A stretch of DNA of 64,000 nt, taken from assembly GCA_965277695.1 (NCBI GenBank), contig CBDIDQ010000019.1, positions 124,001-188,000 on the forward strand, read 5' to 3'. Each line of letters begins with the position of its first letter. The first letter of the stretch is position 1. Positions 7,923 through 16,858 of the stretch are shown here, one piece after another. The translations under genes and the position numbers were made by a program. The notes below the pieces were generated by a model that had not been told where the DNA came from, searched no databases, and was given only the letters and a program-made list of their open reading frames with translations. Source of the stretch: JABSOG01 sp965277695. Lineage in GTDB: Bacteria > Pseudomonadota > Gammaproteobacteria > Enterobacterales > Alteromonadaceae.

Positions 7923-9905
7923 ATGAAACCCCTTGTTATTAAACTAGTGCAGGTTGCGGTAGGGCTATTTGCAGCAGTGACGTTAGCCGCCTCAGGGCAA
8001 ACTCATGAGCTGAAATCTCCCGACGGACGTTTAGCATTGAGTGTGCAATATGCTAAAACCGGCGCAAGTTATTCGCTAACGCTTGATGACAAAACACTAC
8101 TGCAAAACGCTAAGGCGTTGATGCAGTTTGAGCAACAATCAGCTAGTAAAACTAGCGATAAAGTTAGCGTGCGTCGCAACAGTGTTGATAGAGTTTTGAC
8201 ACCAGTGGTGAAGCAAAAAACCGCGCAAATTATCGAGCGATACAACCAGCTGTGTCTTGATTTGAGCAGCGATAGTATTTGTTTTCGGCTGTTTGATCAG
8301 GGGTTGGCTTATCGTTTTGAAACGACTCGGACGGGTAACGTGACGGTGCTGGCAGAGCAGACGGTATTTGATTTTGGCAGTGATGTTAAGGTGTTGTTTG
8401 CCAAAGAAAAGAGTTTTATTTCTCACAATGAAAGGGCCTATTTAGATAAGCCATTGAGCAGCATAAAAGTGAACGAATTTGCTAGTTTGCCGCTGTTGGC
8501 TGATTTGGCGCATACCAAGCTGGTGATCACCGAGTCGGGTCTTAGAGATTATCCCGGCCTTTGGTTAAGAGGCAACGCCGATACGTCATTACATGGCATA
8601 CAGCCAAATCAGGTGCTGACAGCGAAATTAAAGCCGGACTCTGATCGCAATGAAATCATCGAACGCCGAGCAACTTATCTTGCTCGCAGTGAGGTCGAGC
8701 TGGCGCAAGGTGGCCGCCATTACCCGTGGCGAATAGTGGCAGTGGCGAAAACCGATGGCGAGCTGCTAACCAATCAATTGTCTTATTTATTGGCCGATGA
8801 AGTGGCGATAAAAGATACCAGTTGGATAAAACCCGGCAAGGTGGCTTGGGATTGGTGGAATGCCAATAATATTTATGGGGTTGATTTTGAAGCCGGCATT
8901 AACACCGAAACCTATCTCTATTACATTGATTTTGCAGCTAAATATGGCCTCGATTATATTATGCTCGATGAGGGCTGGTACGATTTGGGCGATGTGTTAA
9001 AGGTGTCTGAAAAAATCGATGTACAGCACATTATCGATTACGGAGAAATTAAGGGGGTGGGGGTGATTTTATGGGTCATCTGGCACACTTTAGATCAGCA
9101 ATTAGAAAAAGCCCTTGATAGCTATCAACAATGGGGTGCTGCGGGTATTAAGGTCGACTTTATGCAGCGGGACGATCAGGCGATGGTTAACTATTACTGG
9201 AAAGTGGCCCGTGAAGCGGCCAAAAGGCAGCTGTTGGTTAACTTTCACGGCTCGTATAAACCGGCTGGATTACGCCGGGCTTATCCCAACGTGTTGACCC
9301 GCGAAGGAGTGCGTGGCCTCGAACATAACAAATGGGCTGATTATATTACCTCGGAACACAATCTGACCTTGCCGTTTATCCGTATGGTGGCCGGTCCGAT
9401 GGATTACACTCCGGGAGCGACGGTGAATGCTCAGCCGCAAAACTTCAATATTAGCTTCAATCGACCGATGAGCAAAACCACCCGGGTCCATCAAATGGCG
9501 ATGTATGTGGTGTATGAAAGCCCGATGCAGATGCTGGCAGATAGCCCTTCGAATTATCTTGCGGCCCATGAAACGACGGCGTTTATCGCTAAAACACCGA
9601 CCGTTTGGGATGATACTAGGGTGTTGTCGGCTAAACTGGCTGATCATATTATTATCGCCAGACGAGCAGGCGAAAGCTGGTATATTGGCGTGATGGGCAA
9701 CAGTAAACCGCGACAGTTTAACCTAGATTTGGCATTTTTAGGCAAAGGTCAATATCGTATGGAAAGCTTTGCTGATGGAGGCAACGCCGATAAATTTGCT
9801 GAAGACTATCTCAAACAACAGTTAAAGGTGGATGGTTCGACTCAATTGAAACTTAATTTGGCCCCTAACGGCGGTTGGGTGGCGAGATTTGACCGCTTGC
9901 ATTAA
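7923..9905 (+). CDS. Glycoside hydrolase family 97, probable retaining alpha-galactosidase
   Basis: 660 aa from ATG 7923, chosen over an upstream TTG because it has a GGAG site and starts a clear signal peptide (MKPLVIKLVQVAVGLFAAVTLAAS). GH97 hallmarks are the N-terminal beta-sandwich, the barrel segment WDWWNANNIYGVDFEAGI, YIMLDEGWYD, GIKVDFMQRDDQ and REGVRGLEHNKW. GH97 includes inverting alpha-glucosidases of SusB type and retaining alpha-galactosidases that use an aspartate nucleophile on the barrel strand; the Asp in GIKVDF is where I expect that nucleophile, favouring the galactosidase group (recalled, not aligned). The following genes include galactose mutarotase, which fits release of galactose in the periplasm. 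Confidence 0.88.
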   Translation: MKPLVIKLVQVAVGLFAAVTLAASGQTHELKSPDGRLALSVQYAKTGASYSLTLDDKTLLQNAKALMQFEQQSASKTSDKVSVRRNSVDRVLTPVVKQKTAQIIERYNQLCLDLSSDSICFRLFDQGLAYRFETTRTGNVTVLAEQTVFDFGSDVKVLFAKEKSFISHNERAYLDKPLSSIKVNEFASLPLLADLAHTKLVITESGLRDYPGLWLRGNADTSLHGIQPNQVLTAKLKPDSDRNEIIERRATYLARSEVELAQGGRHYPWRIVAVAKTDGELLTNQLSYLLADEVAIKDTSWIKPGKVAWDWWNANNIYGVDFEAGINTETYLYYIDFAAKYGLDYIMLDEGWYDLGDVLKVSEKIDVQHIIDYGEIKGVGVILWVIWHTLDQQLEKALDSYQQWGAAGIKVDFMQRDDQAMVNYYWKVAREAAKRQLLVNFHGSYKPAGLRRAYPNVLTREGVRGLEHNKWADYITSEHNLTLPFIRMVAGPMDYTPGATVNAQPQNFNISFNRPMSKTTRVHQMAMYVVYESPMQMLADSPSNYLAAHETTAFIAKTPTVWDDTRVLSAKLADHIIIARRAGESWYIGVMGNSKPRQFNLDLAFLGKGQYRMESFADGGNADKFAEDYLKQQLKVDGSTQLKLNLAPNGGWVARFDRLH

Positions 9906-9935
9906 CGCTAACTAAGCAAACACAGGAGCTTTCAA

Positions 9936-11435
9936 TTGCATCAATCACCATCTCAGCATCGATTTTGGGCGTCTTTGTTTGCCGTTGCCACTTTAGTGGT
10001 ATTGGTGATTTACGGGTTGATTATTCGCCCGATGGTTCAGCAAGTCTCGGCGATGCCGTTGGAGTTGGTATTTTTGACCGCCGCCATTGTGGTGATCGCT
10101 CAGCTGCTGTTGCTTGGCTTTGACTGGCTGCAAATCCAACAGGCGATTGCGGCTAAACTCAGCCAAGCCATTCCAACCTTATTGATACTGTTTGCGATTG
10201 GTTTGTTGATTGGCAGTTGGATCATAGCCGGCACCATACCCATGCTGGTTTATTATGGGTTGGCGTTGGTTGATGTTGAGCACTTTTACCTGATCGCGTT
10301 TATTACGCCTATCGGATTCTCGCTGTGCACAGGTACGTCGTGGGGATCGATTGCGACCATTGGTTTGGTGTTGATCACCGTCGCTCATGTGATTAATGTC
10401 GATTTGGCTATTACCACCGGGGCGATTGTCGGCGGTGCCTATTTCGGCGATAAACTCTCACCTTTGTCTGATACTACCAATATTGCTGCCATTGCCGTTG
10501 GAGTACCATTATATAGCCATATTCGCGCGATGATGGATACCACTTTGCCTTCGGCGATTTTAGCGGCGGGTTTGTTTTTTCTGCTGGATTGGTTTTACCC
10601 GCCACAGATTGCGCCGGGCACCGTTAACATGGGTTTGAACATAGATACTGGCAGCGAAATCAATACCTTAAGCCAAACCATGGCAGCCATTCGTTCGATG
10701 TTTGCCTTCAATCCGCTATTACTGTTGCCGCCTATTATCGTGTTGTTGGGAGCGGCTAAACGTTTCGCGCCATTGCCTGTGCTGGTGGTCTCTTCAATGG
10801 TCGCATTGTTGTTGGCTATGGTGTTTCAGCCTTTTGATTTTAGTCAGATCATCGAAACCGCTCACCGAGGCTTCAACATTGAGATGGTTAGCTGTTTGGC
10901 GGTAAAAGCAACTGATTGCGCACAGATGCCTGAGCATATCGCGGCGTTGTTTAATCGCGGCGGTCTTTATGCGCTGGTCGAGCCAATCGTTATCACTTTA
11001 ATGGTGTTTATTTATGTCGGGGCGATTGATTGTATTGATGCGATGGCGACGCTGATCAAACACCTGTTGGCAAAAATACAACGGGTCGGCTCGTTGATTG
11101 CTGCATCGCTGGTGGCGTCGGCTTTTACTAATGCGATGACGTCGAGTCAGTATGCCAATAGCTTTATTGTTGGCGATGCTTTTGCGCAAAAATACGATGC
11201 GCTCGGTGTGCCGCGAACCATACTGTCGCGTTCGTTAGAAGACACCGGCACCATGATTGAAAGTTTGGTTCCCTGGAGTACCACGGCGGTGTTTGTTTAT
11301 GCCACTTTGGGTGTATCGGTGCAGCAGTATTGGCAGTGGCAGCTGTTATCTTTGATTAATATCCCCATGGCTTTTGGCTTGGCATTTTTGGCTGGCAGAC
11401 GGTTTAAACCCAGTGCAAACGCTGACACTGATTAA
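9936..11435 (+). CDS. NhaC-family Na+/H+ antiporter-like transporter
   Basis: 499 aa with about 11-12 hydrophobic segments. The signature GGAYFGDKLSPLSDTTNIAA is characteristic of the NhaC family of sodium/proton antiporters. The start is TTG 9936, with AGGAG eight bases upstream and only 30 bp after GH97. The 3' end overlaps the start of galM by about 60 bp. Being flanked by a GH97 enzyme and galactose mutarotase, it may supply sodium balance for sodium-coupled sugar uptake, or carry another substrate; that is inference. Confidence 0.88.
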   Translation: MHQSPSQHRFWASLFAVATLVVLVIYGLIIRPMVQQVSAMPLELVFLTAAIVVIAQLLLLGFDWLQIQQAIAAKLSQAIPTLLILFAIGLLIGSWIIAGTIPMLVYYGLALVDVEHFYLIAFITPIGFSLCTGTSWGSIATIGLVLITVAHVINVDLAITTGAIVGGAYFGDKLSPLSDTTNIAAIAVGVPLYSHIRAMMDTTLPSAILAAGLFFLLDWFYPPQIAPGTVNMGLNIDTGSEINTLSQTMAAIRSMFAFNPLLLLPPIIVLLGAAKRFAPLPVLVVSSMVALLLAMVFQPFDFSQIIETAHRGFNIEMVSCLAVKATDCAQMPEHIAALFNRGGLYALVEPIVITLMVFIYVGAIDCIDAMATLIKHLLAKIQRVGSLIAASLVASAFTNAMTSSQYANSFIVGDAFAQKYDALGVPRTILSRSLEDTGTMIESLVPWSTTAVFVYATLGVSVQQYWQWQLLSLINIPMAFGLAFLAGRRFKPSANADTD

Positions 11436-12381
11436 CCAAAAAGGCTTGCAAGTCAAGCTGTTAGCGTACGGTGCGCGGGTGTGTTCAATCGGTTTGCCAG
11501 TCAATGGAAATATGGTTGAGATGACCTTAGGTTATCGCGACCCAGAGGGATACCTTGATGATCAATTGTATCTTGGTGCGACAGTGGGCAGGGTTAGTAA
11601 TCGCATCGCCAATGCGGCGTTTGAACTGAATGGACAACACTATAAATTGACCAAAAACCACGGTGAACACTGTCTTCATGGGGGTTATGACGGATTTTCA
11701 TCAAGGTTTTGGCAGCTAGACGAACATTGGTCTGATCAACATCGGGCAAGATTCTCTCTGTGCTCGCCTGATGGTGATGAGGGATTCCCTGGTAAGCTTT
11801 GGGTGTCAGTGAGTTACAGCCTGACTGATAACAACCGTTTGGATATTCAATATGATGCGGTGAGCAGCAAAGATACGGTCGTCAACCTGTGCAACCATTG
11901 TTACTTTCACTTAGGAGAAGCGGGCATTGAGCAATTATCCTTGCAGATTAATAGCTCAAAATATTTGCCGACAGACGCACAAGGCATTCCTCTGGGCTGG
12001 TGGCAGGATGTTGCTAATACACCATTCGATTTCAGCGAAGAAAGAAACCCGGGTTATCTCAATTCGGCGACGCAACAAGGCTTTGACCATTGTTATTTGT
12101 TGCCCGCTCAGGCGAAGAATGAACCGGTAGCGATATTAAAGGGTCTGACGAGTGGCGTAAAGCTATCGGTTTTTAGCGATCAACCCGCGCTGCAATTTTA
12201 CAGTGGACAATATCTGAACGGCGATTTTAAACCTTATCAAGGGGTTTGCCTCGAAGCTCAAGGGGTCATCGATGCTTGTAACCAGCCTGAGTTAGGCAGT
12301 ATTTATTTGGCGGCGGGGGAGCACTATTGTAAAACGGTGAGTTATCAGTTTGATTATGATTTTACCCCTGCCAAGGATTAA
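11374..12381 (+). CDS. galM: Aldose 1-epimerase (galactose mutarotase)
   Basis: 335 aa. It interconverts alpha and beta anomers of galactose or glucose in the cytoplasm. Family motifs are GATVGRVSNRIANAAF, KNHGEHCLHGG, the catalytic His in VNLCNHCYFHLGE and the catalytic Glu in GVCLEAQ. The most upstream start is TTG 11374, inside the end of the NhaC gene; the family's N-terminal strand (VQTLTLINQKGLQVKLLAYGA) begins shortly after, so the overlap is probably real, although the exact start is uncertain. Its stop overlaps the stop of the convergent vapC gene by about 20 bp. Confidence 0.92.
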   Translation: MAWHFWLADGLNPVQTLTLINQKGLQVKLLAYGARVCSIGLPVNGNMVEMTLGYRDPEGYLDDQLYLGATVGRVSNRIANAAFELNGQHYKLTKNHGEHCLHGGYDGFSSRFWQLDEHWSDQHRARFSLCSPDGDEGFPGKLWVSVSYSLTDNNRLDIQYDAVSSKDTVVNLCNHCYFHLGEAGIEQLSLQINSSKYLPTDAQGIPLGWWQDVANTPFDFSEERNPGYLNSATQQGFDHCYLLPAQAKNEPVAILKGLTSGVKLSVFSDQPALQFYSGQYLNGDFKPYQGVCLEAQGVIDACNQPELGSIYLAAGEHYCKTVSYQFDYDFTPAKD

Positions 12382-12784
12382 ACAAAGCGACACCGCTGTG
12401 TGTCATATCGTCGATATTTCTGGTCACCACGGTAGCATTGTTCACCAAGGCCGTTATCGCAATCAATCCGTCTATAACGGCCATTTTTTTGCCTTGATTC
12501 TCGGATGCGCCTTGAACCTCGCCCCAAGTTTGTGTAATTGAGCTGGAAATATCCAAAATACGGTTGTCAAACCTTGATTTTAAATCGGTATTCAACCACT
12601 GTTGCAGGGTGGCTTTTCGCTTCGATTCGGGTAACTTGGCAATGCCTTTTTGTAACTCGCCAACAGTCAGTACGCTGATACACAAATCACTCTCATGTTG
12701 TGCAATGATCCATTGAGTTACCCGAGGTTCAGGTATCGGTTTGGTTAATTCTGAAATCACACAGGTATCCAGCAAATATTTCAT
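12362..12784 (-). CDS. vapC: VapC-type PIN-domain toxin
   Basis: 140 aa PIN-domain ribonuclease toxin. The N-terminal MKYLLDTCVISEL carries the first acidic metal ligand; further motifs are SVLTVGELQKGI and the late acidic pair in VIDGLIAITAL, with ATVVTRN near the end. The start overlaps the antitoxin stop by four bases (ATGA), typical of translationally coupled toxin-antitoxin operons. Target RNA unknown. Confidence 0.92.
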   Translation of the reverse strand: MKYLLDTCVISELTKPIPEPRVTQWIIAQHESDLCISVLTVGELQKGIAKLPESKRKATLQQWLNTDLKSRFDNRILDISSSITQTWGEVQGASENQGKKMAVIDGLIAITALVNNATVVTRNIDDMTHSGVALFNPWQG

Positions 12785-13032
12785 AAATCAATATCCCTTG
12801 CCGGAGATTGATCTCTGGTTAAATCCAAATCAACCCCTTTAAGCGGTGACGCCTGAAAAAAATCTACTAGCGTGTTTTTAGGTTGCTGCATTTTGCGGTA
12901 TTGCTCTATCGAAATAATCACCACTGCCTCTTTGCCCCGCTTGGTGACCACCTGCGGACCTTGCTGTACGGCGTTGTCTACAACTTCGCTAAATCGATTT
13001 TTCGCGTCTTGTAATTGCCATTGCTGTGTCAT
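12781..13032 (-). CDS. Phd/YefM-type antitoxin partner of VapC
   Basis: 83 aa. The N-terminus WQLQDAKNRFSEVVDNAVQQGPQVVTKRGKEAVVIIS, given here only to mark the Phd/YefM DNA-binding fold, spans about residues 4-45 with motifs AKNRFSEVV and VTKRGKEAVV. The C-terminal tail is disordered and acidic and would wrap the toxin. It lies upstream of vapC with a four-base overlap and probably represses its own promoter. Confidence 0.9.
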   Translation of the reverse strand: MTQQWQLQDAKNRFSEVVDNAVQQGPQVVTKRGKEAVVIISIEQYRKMQQPKNTLVDFFQASPLKGVDLDLTRDQSPARDIDL

Positions 13033-13164
13033 ATATAGCCTCGCTTATTTGTTTGGCAGATAAGCTTGTCAAACCTATCTACAGACATTCAGTCATTTGA
13101 GTATAACGACATAACTCAGTACTTGCTAGACAGACTAGACAGTAAGCTTTTTTTTGGCAGACGC

Positions 13165-13620
13165 CTACAGTAATTTAGCCATAAAAACACTGTAAGGGTC
13201 TTCTGAGTAACTGCCAAACGGTTCGCAATTTTCAAAACCAAATTGTTGGTATAGCTGCCGAGCAGGGATAAAGGCCGCCATACTGCCAGTTTCTAAACTG
13301 AGGCTTTTATAACCTCTGTTTTTGGCCACTGTTATCATATGGGTTAATAATGCCGCTGCGACGCCTTTTCTTAAATGGGCGACTGCGGTGCGCATAGATT
13401 TGATTTCGCCCTGCTTGTCATCAAGTGCTTTTAACGCCCCACAACCCGCCAATTCATCATCAATCCAGACACTATAAAAGGTGATATCCGGTCCTTGCAA
13501 GGCAGTTAAATCAAGCGCATGAACACTGTCTGGCGGAGAATGAAGCAACATATCTTGATGATGTTGTTTGAGCAGGTCGGCAATTGCCTGACTTTTGAGG
13601 TTGTCGGTTTTGATATACAT
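13165..13620 (-). CDS. GNAT-family N-acetyltransferase
   Basis: 151 aa from ATG 13620 (MYIKTDNLKSQAIADLL). A TTG further upstream at 13683 would add 21 unconvincing residues. The acetyl-CoA binding loop is AHLRKGVAAALLTHMI, with the preceding strand KSMRTAV and the terminal FGSYSEDPYSVFMAKLL; this resembles small YsnE-like acetyltransferases. It stands alone between two toxin-antitoxin pairs on the accessory island. Substrate unknown. Confidence 0.85.
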   Translation of the reverse strand: MYIKTDNLKSQAIADLLKQHHQDMLLHSPPDSVHALDLTALQGPDITFYSVWIDDELAGCGALKALDDKQGEIKSMRTAVAHLRKGVAAALLTHMITVAKNRGYKSLSLETGSMAAFIPARQLYQQFGFENCEPFGSYSEDPYSVFMAKLL

Positions 13621-13871
13621 TGTAGTGGCCAAGTTTGTGGTGTGATAATGGTTAATATTACAAGGTTTTGGTGACAGGCTCAAGTTTTGCGACTTATTGA
13701 TATTTAGGTTCTTTTATTGAACTTTTGAGAGGCGCTCATGCAAAATAAGCTTATTTGGGTATTCAATATTCTTGTTGAAAGACTATAATGTTTAAACTAT
13801 TGAGAGTAATATTATGTGCATAATTACATGTATAATTCTGTACGTAGTTAAGTTTTTTTTGGAGCCATATT

Positions 13872-14165
13872 ATGCCAATACAACCTATTTTTGCTGAAAA
13901 AACGGTTTCAGTTACCGAATTAAGAAAGCATCCCAGTCAATTCTTTTTAAATGAGCCTGTTGCTGTTTTATCAAATAACAAAACCGCTGGTTATATCATC
14001 GGTGCCGAACTTTTTGAAAAACTTGTCCATCAACTCACAGCCAATTCCACCACACAAAATGCGACTTTTCGTCCAACCGCAGCCCGGTTAGAAGCAATTG
14101 CCGCTGAGGGGGCTGAATTACTTTTGGCTGCTGCTGATGAAGAGCTGGGTGATTTTGAAGTATAG
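13872..14165 (+). CDS. yafN: YafN-like antitoxin
   Basis: 97 aa. The Phd/YefM-type N-terminus includes VSVTELRKHPSQFF and VAVLSNNKTAGYIIGAELFE, followed by an acidic C-terminal region (AAEGAELLLAAADEELGD). GGAG lies 9 bases before ATG 13872. It is two bases upstream of a YafO-like toxin gene, so the pair forms a coupled operon. The upstream AT-rich stretch contains TATAAT-like boxes but no clear LexA site. Confidence 0.88.
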   Translation: MPIQPIFAEKTVSVTELRKHPSQFFLNEPVAVLSNNKTAGYIIGAELFEKLVHQLTANSTTQNATFRPTAARLEAIAAEGAELLLAAADEELGDFEV

Positions 14166-14167
14166 TC

Positions 14168-14554
14168 ATGCGAATTTTTAAAAGTAAACAGATACGAGAG
14201 CAGTTAACCGAAGGGGAATTGGAAAGTCTGACCGACGATTTTAAACGATATAAATTAACGGGTGTTCCGCCTGAAACTTTTGGTCGAGATGCGGCTTATG
14301 ATCACCCTGATACGCTGTCGATAGTCAAAATAGAAGATGTTCGGCACATCCATTTATTGCGATCAGATAAACCTTGGCCGTCATATAAAACGCAATTTAA
14401 CAAAACAAGTGATGTTCACTTGGTTTATTGTCAAGGTGCAACCCACCCTGAGTACTTTGCCTTAATTGCAATTGATGCGCACGAACAGGCCAGAAGTAAT
14501 GATGTCATGTATAAATTGGCCAAGTCAGCTGAATTATTCCGACAAAAATATTAG
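14168..14554 (+). CDS. yafO: YafO-like mRNA interferase toxin
   Basis: 128 aa. The sequence follows the E. coli YafO pattern closely: start MRIFKSKQIREQLTEGEL, then FGRDAAYDHP, VRHIHLL, HLVYCQGA and a C-terminal MYKLAKSAELFRQKY. YafO toxins cleave mRNA in association with ribosomes. It follows the antitoxin gene by two bases. Confidence 0.93.
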   Translation: MRIFKSKQIREQLTEGELESLTDDFKRYKLTGVPPETFGRDAAYDHPDTLSIVKIEDVRHIHLLRSDKPWPSYKTQFNKTSDVHLVYCQGATHPEYFALIAIDAHEQARSNDVMYKLAKSAELFRQKY

Positions 14555-14558
14555 CGAT

Positions 14559-14584
14559 GCTTCTGCACAAACATCTTTATATTG
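14559..14584 (+). repeat. 26-bp direct repeat, left copy
   Basis: The sequence starting GCTTCTGCACAAACATCT matches the copy at 16343-16368 in 24 of 26 positions, same orientation. The two copies bracket the AAA-ATPase-like gene at 14599-16161. Similarity does not extend beyond the 26 bases. Confidence 0.7.
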
Positions 14585-14598
14585 AAGTGCCTAACCAT

Positions 14599-16161
14599 TT
14601 ACTCTGTAGTTAAATGATGTAGCAAATAATCACCGATATTGCGAGATCCTTGGTCAAACTCGACACCCAGCAACACAATCGATTTATTACTTCTTAGGTA
14701 TTTTTGTGCGTATTGCTTGTCTTGGATTTGCTTTAGGGCTTCCTCTTTAGTGCCATTGAGCTTAAATTCGATAATATAAATAGTATCAGCGGTTTGCATC
14801 ACGCAATCAATACGGCCCCGGTTCGTACTCACCTCGGCATCAACACTCAAACCAATCATAGTGACAATAGCGTAGAATAGAGATTGATAATATTTTTCTC
14901 TGTCAACGGTCAGCTCGTACGGGATATTGGCGAAGAAAATCTTAAGCGTTTTGAAAAAATCATCCAGTTTACCAGCGTTGAGATAATCAACTAGGTCATA
15001 GATATAAATATCCCCAAGCCCTTTTTCTAAACGACTATAGCGGGTGGCCACCGATTCAAAAAATGACCTTTTCACTTCATAATTGGGAAAGTCCAAGGTA
15101 TAACGGGCATTACGATAACCTTTGATAGTGAGATAACCGGTTTGCACAAACAAGGATAAAACATCCATATCTTCCGGCTCAACACTGGTAAAAGCGCTTT
15201 CACTCACTTCCAACTGTCCCATGGTGGTTAAATCATATTGTTTGGTTTGCAGTAAATCCAACAAAAAAGTGGGCGTGGCGGTGCTATACCAATAATTGTT
15301 GAATTCTTCAAATTCAAACAGTGACAATAATGAAAACGGGTTATACACACCAACCGCACGAGGGTGAAACTGATAACCATTATACCAATGCTTAATCTTG
15401 GCCAGTAGTTGCTGTTTATCCATTTGCTCTTCCTCAGCAAGCATGGCAATTGGCCGATCAAAATACTGCATCAGCTCTTGCTCGGTTATACCGCAGAGCG
15501 TGGCATATCGCTTGTGCAGAGTCAGGTCAGTCAGACTGTTCATACCAGAGAATATAGAAACCTTAGCAAACTTCGACACCCCAGTAATAAACACAAATCT
15601 AAGGTTTTCGTCCTGCGCCTTAACCATGGCATAAAATGCAGCCATTACTTCCTTAATTTCATCAAGCACGGAGGTGTTTTTGAGGTTGTTAAGTATCGGC
15701 TTGTCGTATTCATCAACCAACAACACCACTTTTTGTCCGGTTTTTTCATGCAACTTAATGACCAGCTCCTTAAAACGAAGCGTAAAAACCTCTTGGAATA
15801 ATTCAACCCCATACTTGTGCGCACAATTATCAAGGATACTGCTGATATGTTTTTCCAGTTCATCCGCAGTGACAAACCGCCCGCCAGAAAAGTCCACTCT
15901 AATCACTGGATAAGCAGTAAAATTATAATCGGTATCGGTAATAGCCAACCCTTCAAATAGGGCTTTTTTACCAGAAAACAATGCATCAAGGGTGGAAATT
16001 AGCAGGGATTTGCCAAAACGGCGGGGCCTGGAAAGAAAGTAAACCGATCCGCCTCGAAGTAACTCACCAATAATCGCCGTTTTGTCGACATACAGCAGTT
16101 GATCTTCAATGATTTTTGCAAAGGTTTGTATTCCAAGCGGATACTTCAGGTCAAGGGTCAT
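14599..16161 (-). CDS. AAA-ATPase-like / PD-(D/E)XK nuclease-like protein (DUF1703 type)
   Basis: 520 aa. The N-terminal part has the AAA-ATPase_like features YVDKTAIIGELL, the Walker-A-like loop SRPRRFGKSLLIST and the Walker-B-like strand VVLLVDEYDKPI. The C-terminal part contains the nuclease-like core GRIDCVMQTADTIYIIEFKLNGT, with the D...E-x-K pattern. This family is common and multi-copy in marine and gut bacteria; its function is not established, though defence or mobile roles are suspected. It sits between the YafNO and ParDE pairs and is flanked by 26-bp direct repeats. Confidence 0.88.
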   Translation of the reverse strand: MTLDLKYPLGIQTFAKIIEDQLLYVDKTAIIGELLRGGSVYFLSRPRRFGKSLLISTLDALFSGKKALFEGLAITDTDYNFTAYPVIRVDFSGGRFVTADELEKHISSILDNCAHKYGVELFQEVFTLRFKELVIKLHEKTGQKVVLLVDEYDKPILNNLKNTSVLDEIKEVMAAFYAMVKAQDENLRFVFITGVSKFAKVSIFSGMNSLTDLTLHKRYATLCGITEQELMQYFDRPIAMLAEEEQMDKQQLLAKIKHWYNGYQFHPRAVGVYNPFSLLSLFEFEEFNNYWYSTATPTFLLDLLQTKQYDLTTMGQLEVSESAFTSVEPEDMDVLSLFVQTGYLTIKGYRNARYTLDFPNYEVKRSFFESVATRYSRLEKGLGDIYIYDLVDYLNAGKLDDFFKTLKIFFANIPYELTVDREKYYQSLFYAIVTMIGLSVDAEVSTNRGRIDCVMQTADTIYIIEFKLNGTKEEALKQIQDKQYAQKYLRSNKSIVLLGVEFDQGSRNIGDYLLHHLTTE

Positions 16162-16342
16162 GATTAATCCAGTGATGACTTAAGTCGTCGCATCTATATT
16201 AACGGCTAGTATAACGGATATGAACATGAGCCACCACAGCGGCTCGGGAGCTGGCCGTGCTTTCAATTCGTCTCAGATGGGAAGGTCGTAAACGTCCTTG
16301 TATGGTGAGTGGTTTTGCCTCCATGTAAGAGCGGTTAAAAAC

Positions 16343-16368
16343 GCTTCTGCCCAAACATGTTTATATTG
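16343..16368 (+). repeat. 26-bp direct repeat, right copy
   Basis: Partner of 14559-14584 (24 of 26 identical), lying just upstream of the AAA-ATPase-like gene on its own strand. Confidence 0.7.
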
Positions 16369-16564
16369 TATATAAAAATAATAGTTGGGTGATTAGGCTG
16401 ATTCATCCACTTCTTTTGATAGTTTATTTTCGGATATTTACATAACTATTTGTAAAATATAAGGTTATTTGAATATTAAAAAAATCTTCTTAAGCAAGAG
16501 TTTTGAACCCTTTTCTTTTTTTGACCCCTTTTCTTTTTTCATTGCCAATTGAGAGGAACCAGAC

Positions 16565-16593
16565 TATATTCATAATTGTTATTTATGAATATA
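16565..16593 (+). promoter_or_regulatory. Inverted-repeat operator upstream of parDE
   Basis: Perfect 11-bp arms TATATTCATAA (16565-16575) and TTATGAATATA (16583-16593) with a 7-bp spacer end 16 bases before the parD start. ParD-type antitoxins bind such palindromes to repress their own operon; the role is inferred from position. Confidence 0.7.
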
Positions 16594-16609
16594 GTGTTAG
16601 AGGTGTAAT

Positions 16610-16858
16610 ATGGCAACAACCAGTCTTAGTCTTGGTGAACATTGGGAAGTCTTTATCAAAAATGAAGTTAAAAGTGGTCGATATGGTTCTGCCAGCGAAG
16701 TTGTACGTGATGCGTTACGTACGATGGAAGAGCGAAAGGCAAAGCTGACTGCATTACGAACTCATTTGGCACAAGGGGAAAAACAAGCACAGCAAGAAGA
16801 TTTTATTGAGGATTTTTCCATTGATGGATTAATCCAAGAATTAGATAGCGAAATTTGA
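16610..16858 (+). CDS. parD: ParD-type antitoxin
   Basis: 82 aa. The ribbon-helix-helix N-terminus is SLSLGEHWEVFIKNEVKSGRYGSASEVV..DALRTMEER, typical of ParD (CC2985 family), followed by an acidic toxin-binding tail ending LIQELDSEI. AGAGG lies about ten bases before ATG 16610. It overlaps parE by four bases (ATGA). Confidence 0.93.
   Translation: MATTSLSLGEHWEVFIKNEVKSGRYGSASEVVRDALRTMEERKAKLTALRTHLAQGEKQAQQEDFIEDFSIDGLIQELDSEI

Larger units (their letters stand above)
16162..16609. other. 448-bp intergenic region on the accessory island
   Basis: No gene is seen. It holds the right copy of the 26-bp direct repeat (16343-16368), AT-rich sequence and, at the right end, the inverted repeat ahead of parD. 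A short open frame near 16503 has no ribosome site and a skewed composition and is not called. Confidence 0.6.

Noticed and set aside
14585..14640. Possible integron attC site near GCCTAAC after yafO
   Set aside because: No matching GTTRRRY partner with attC-type spacing and no integrase in view.
16503..16748. 81-aa frame upstream of and overlapping parD
   Set aside because: Out of frame with parD, no ribosome site; parD itself is a clear family member.
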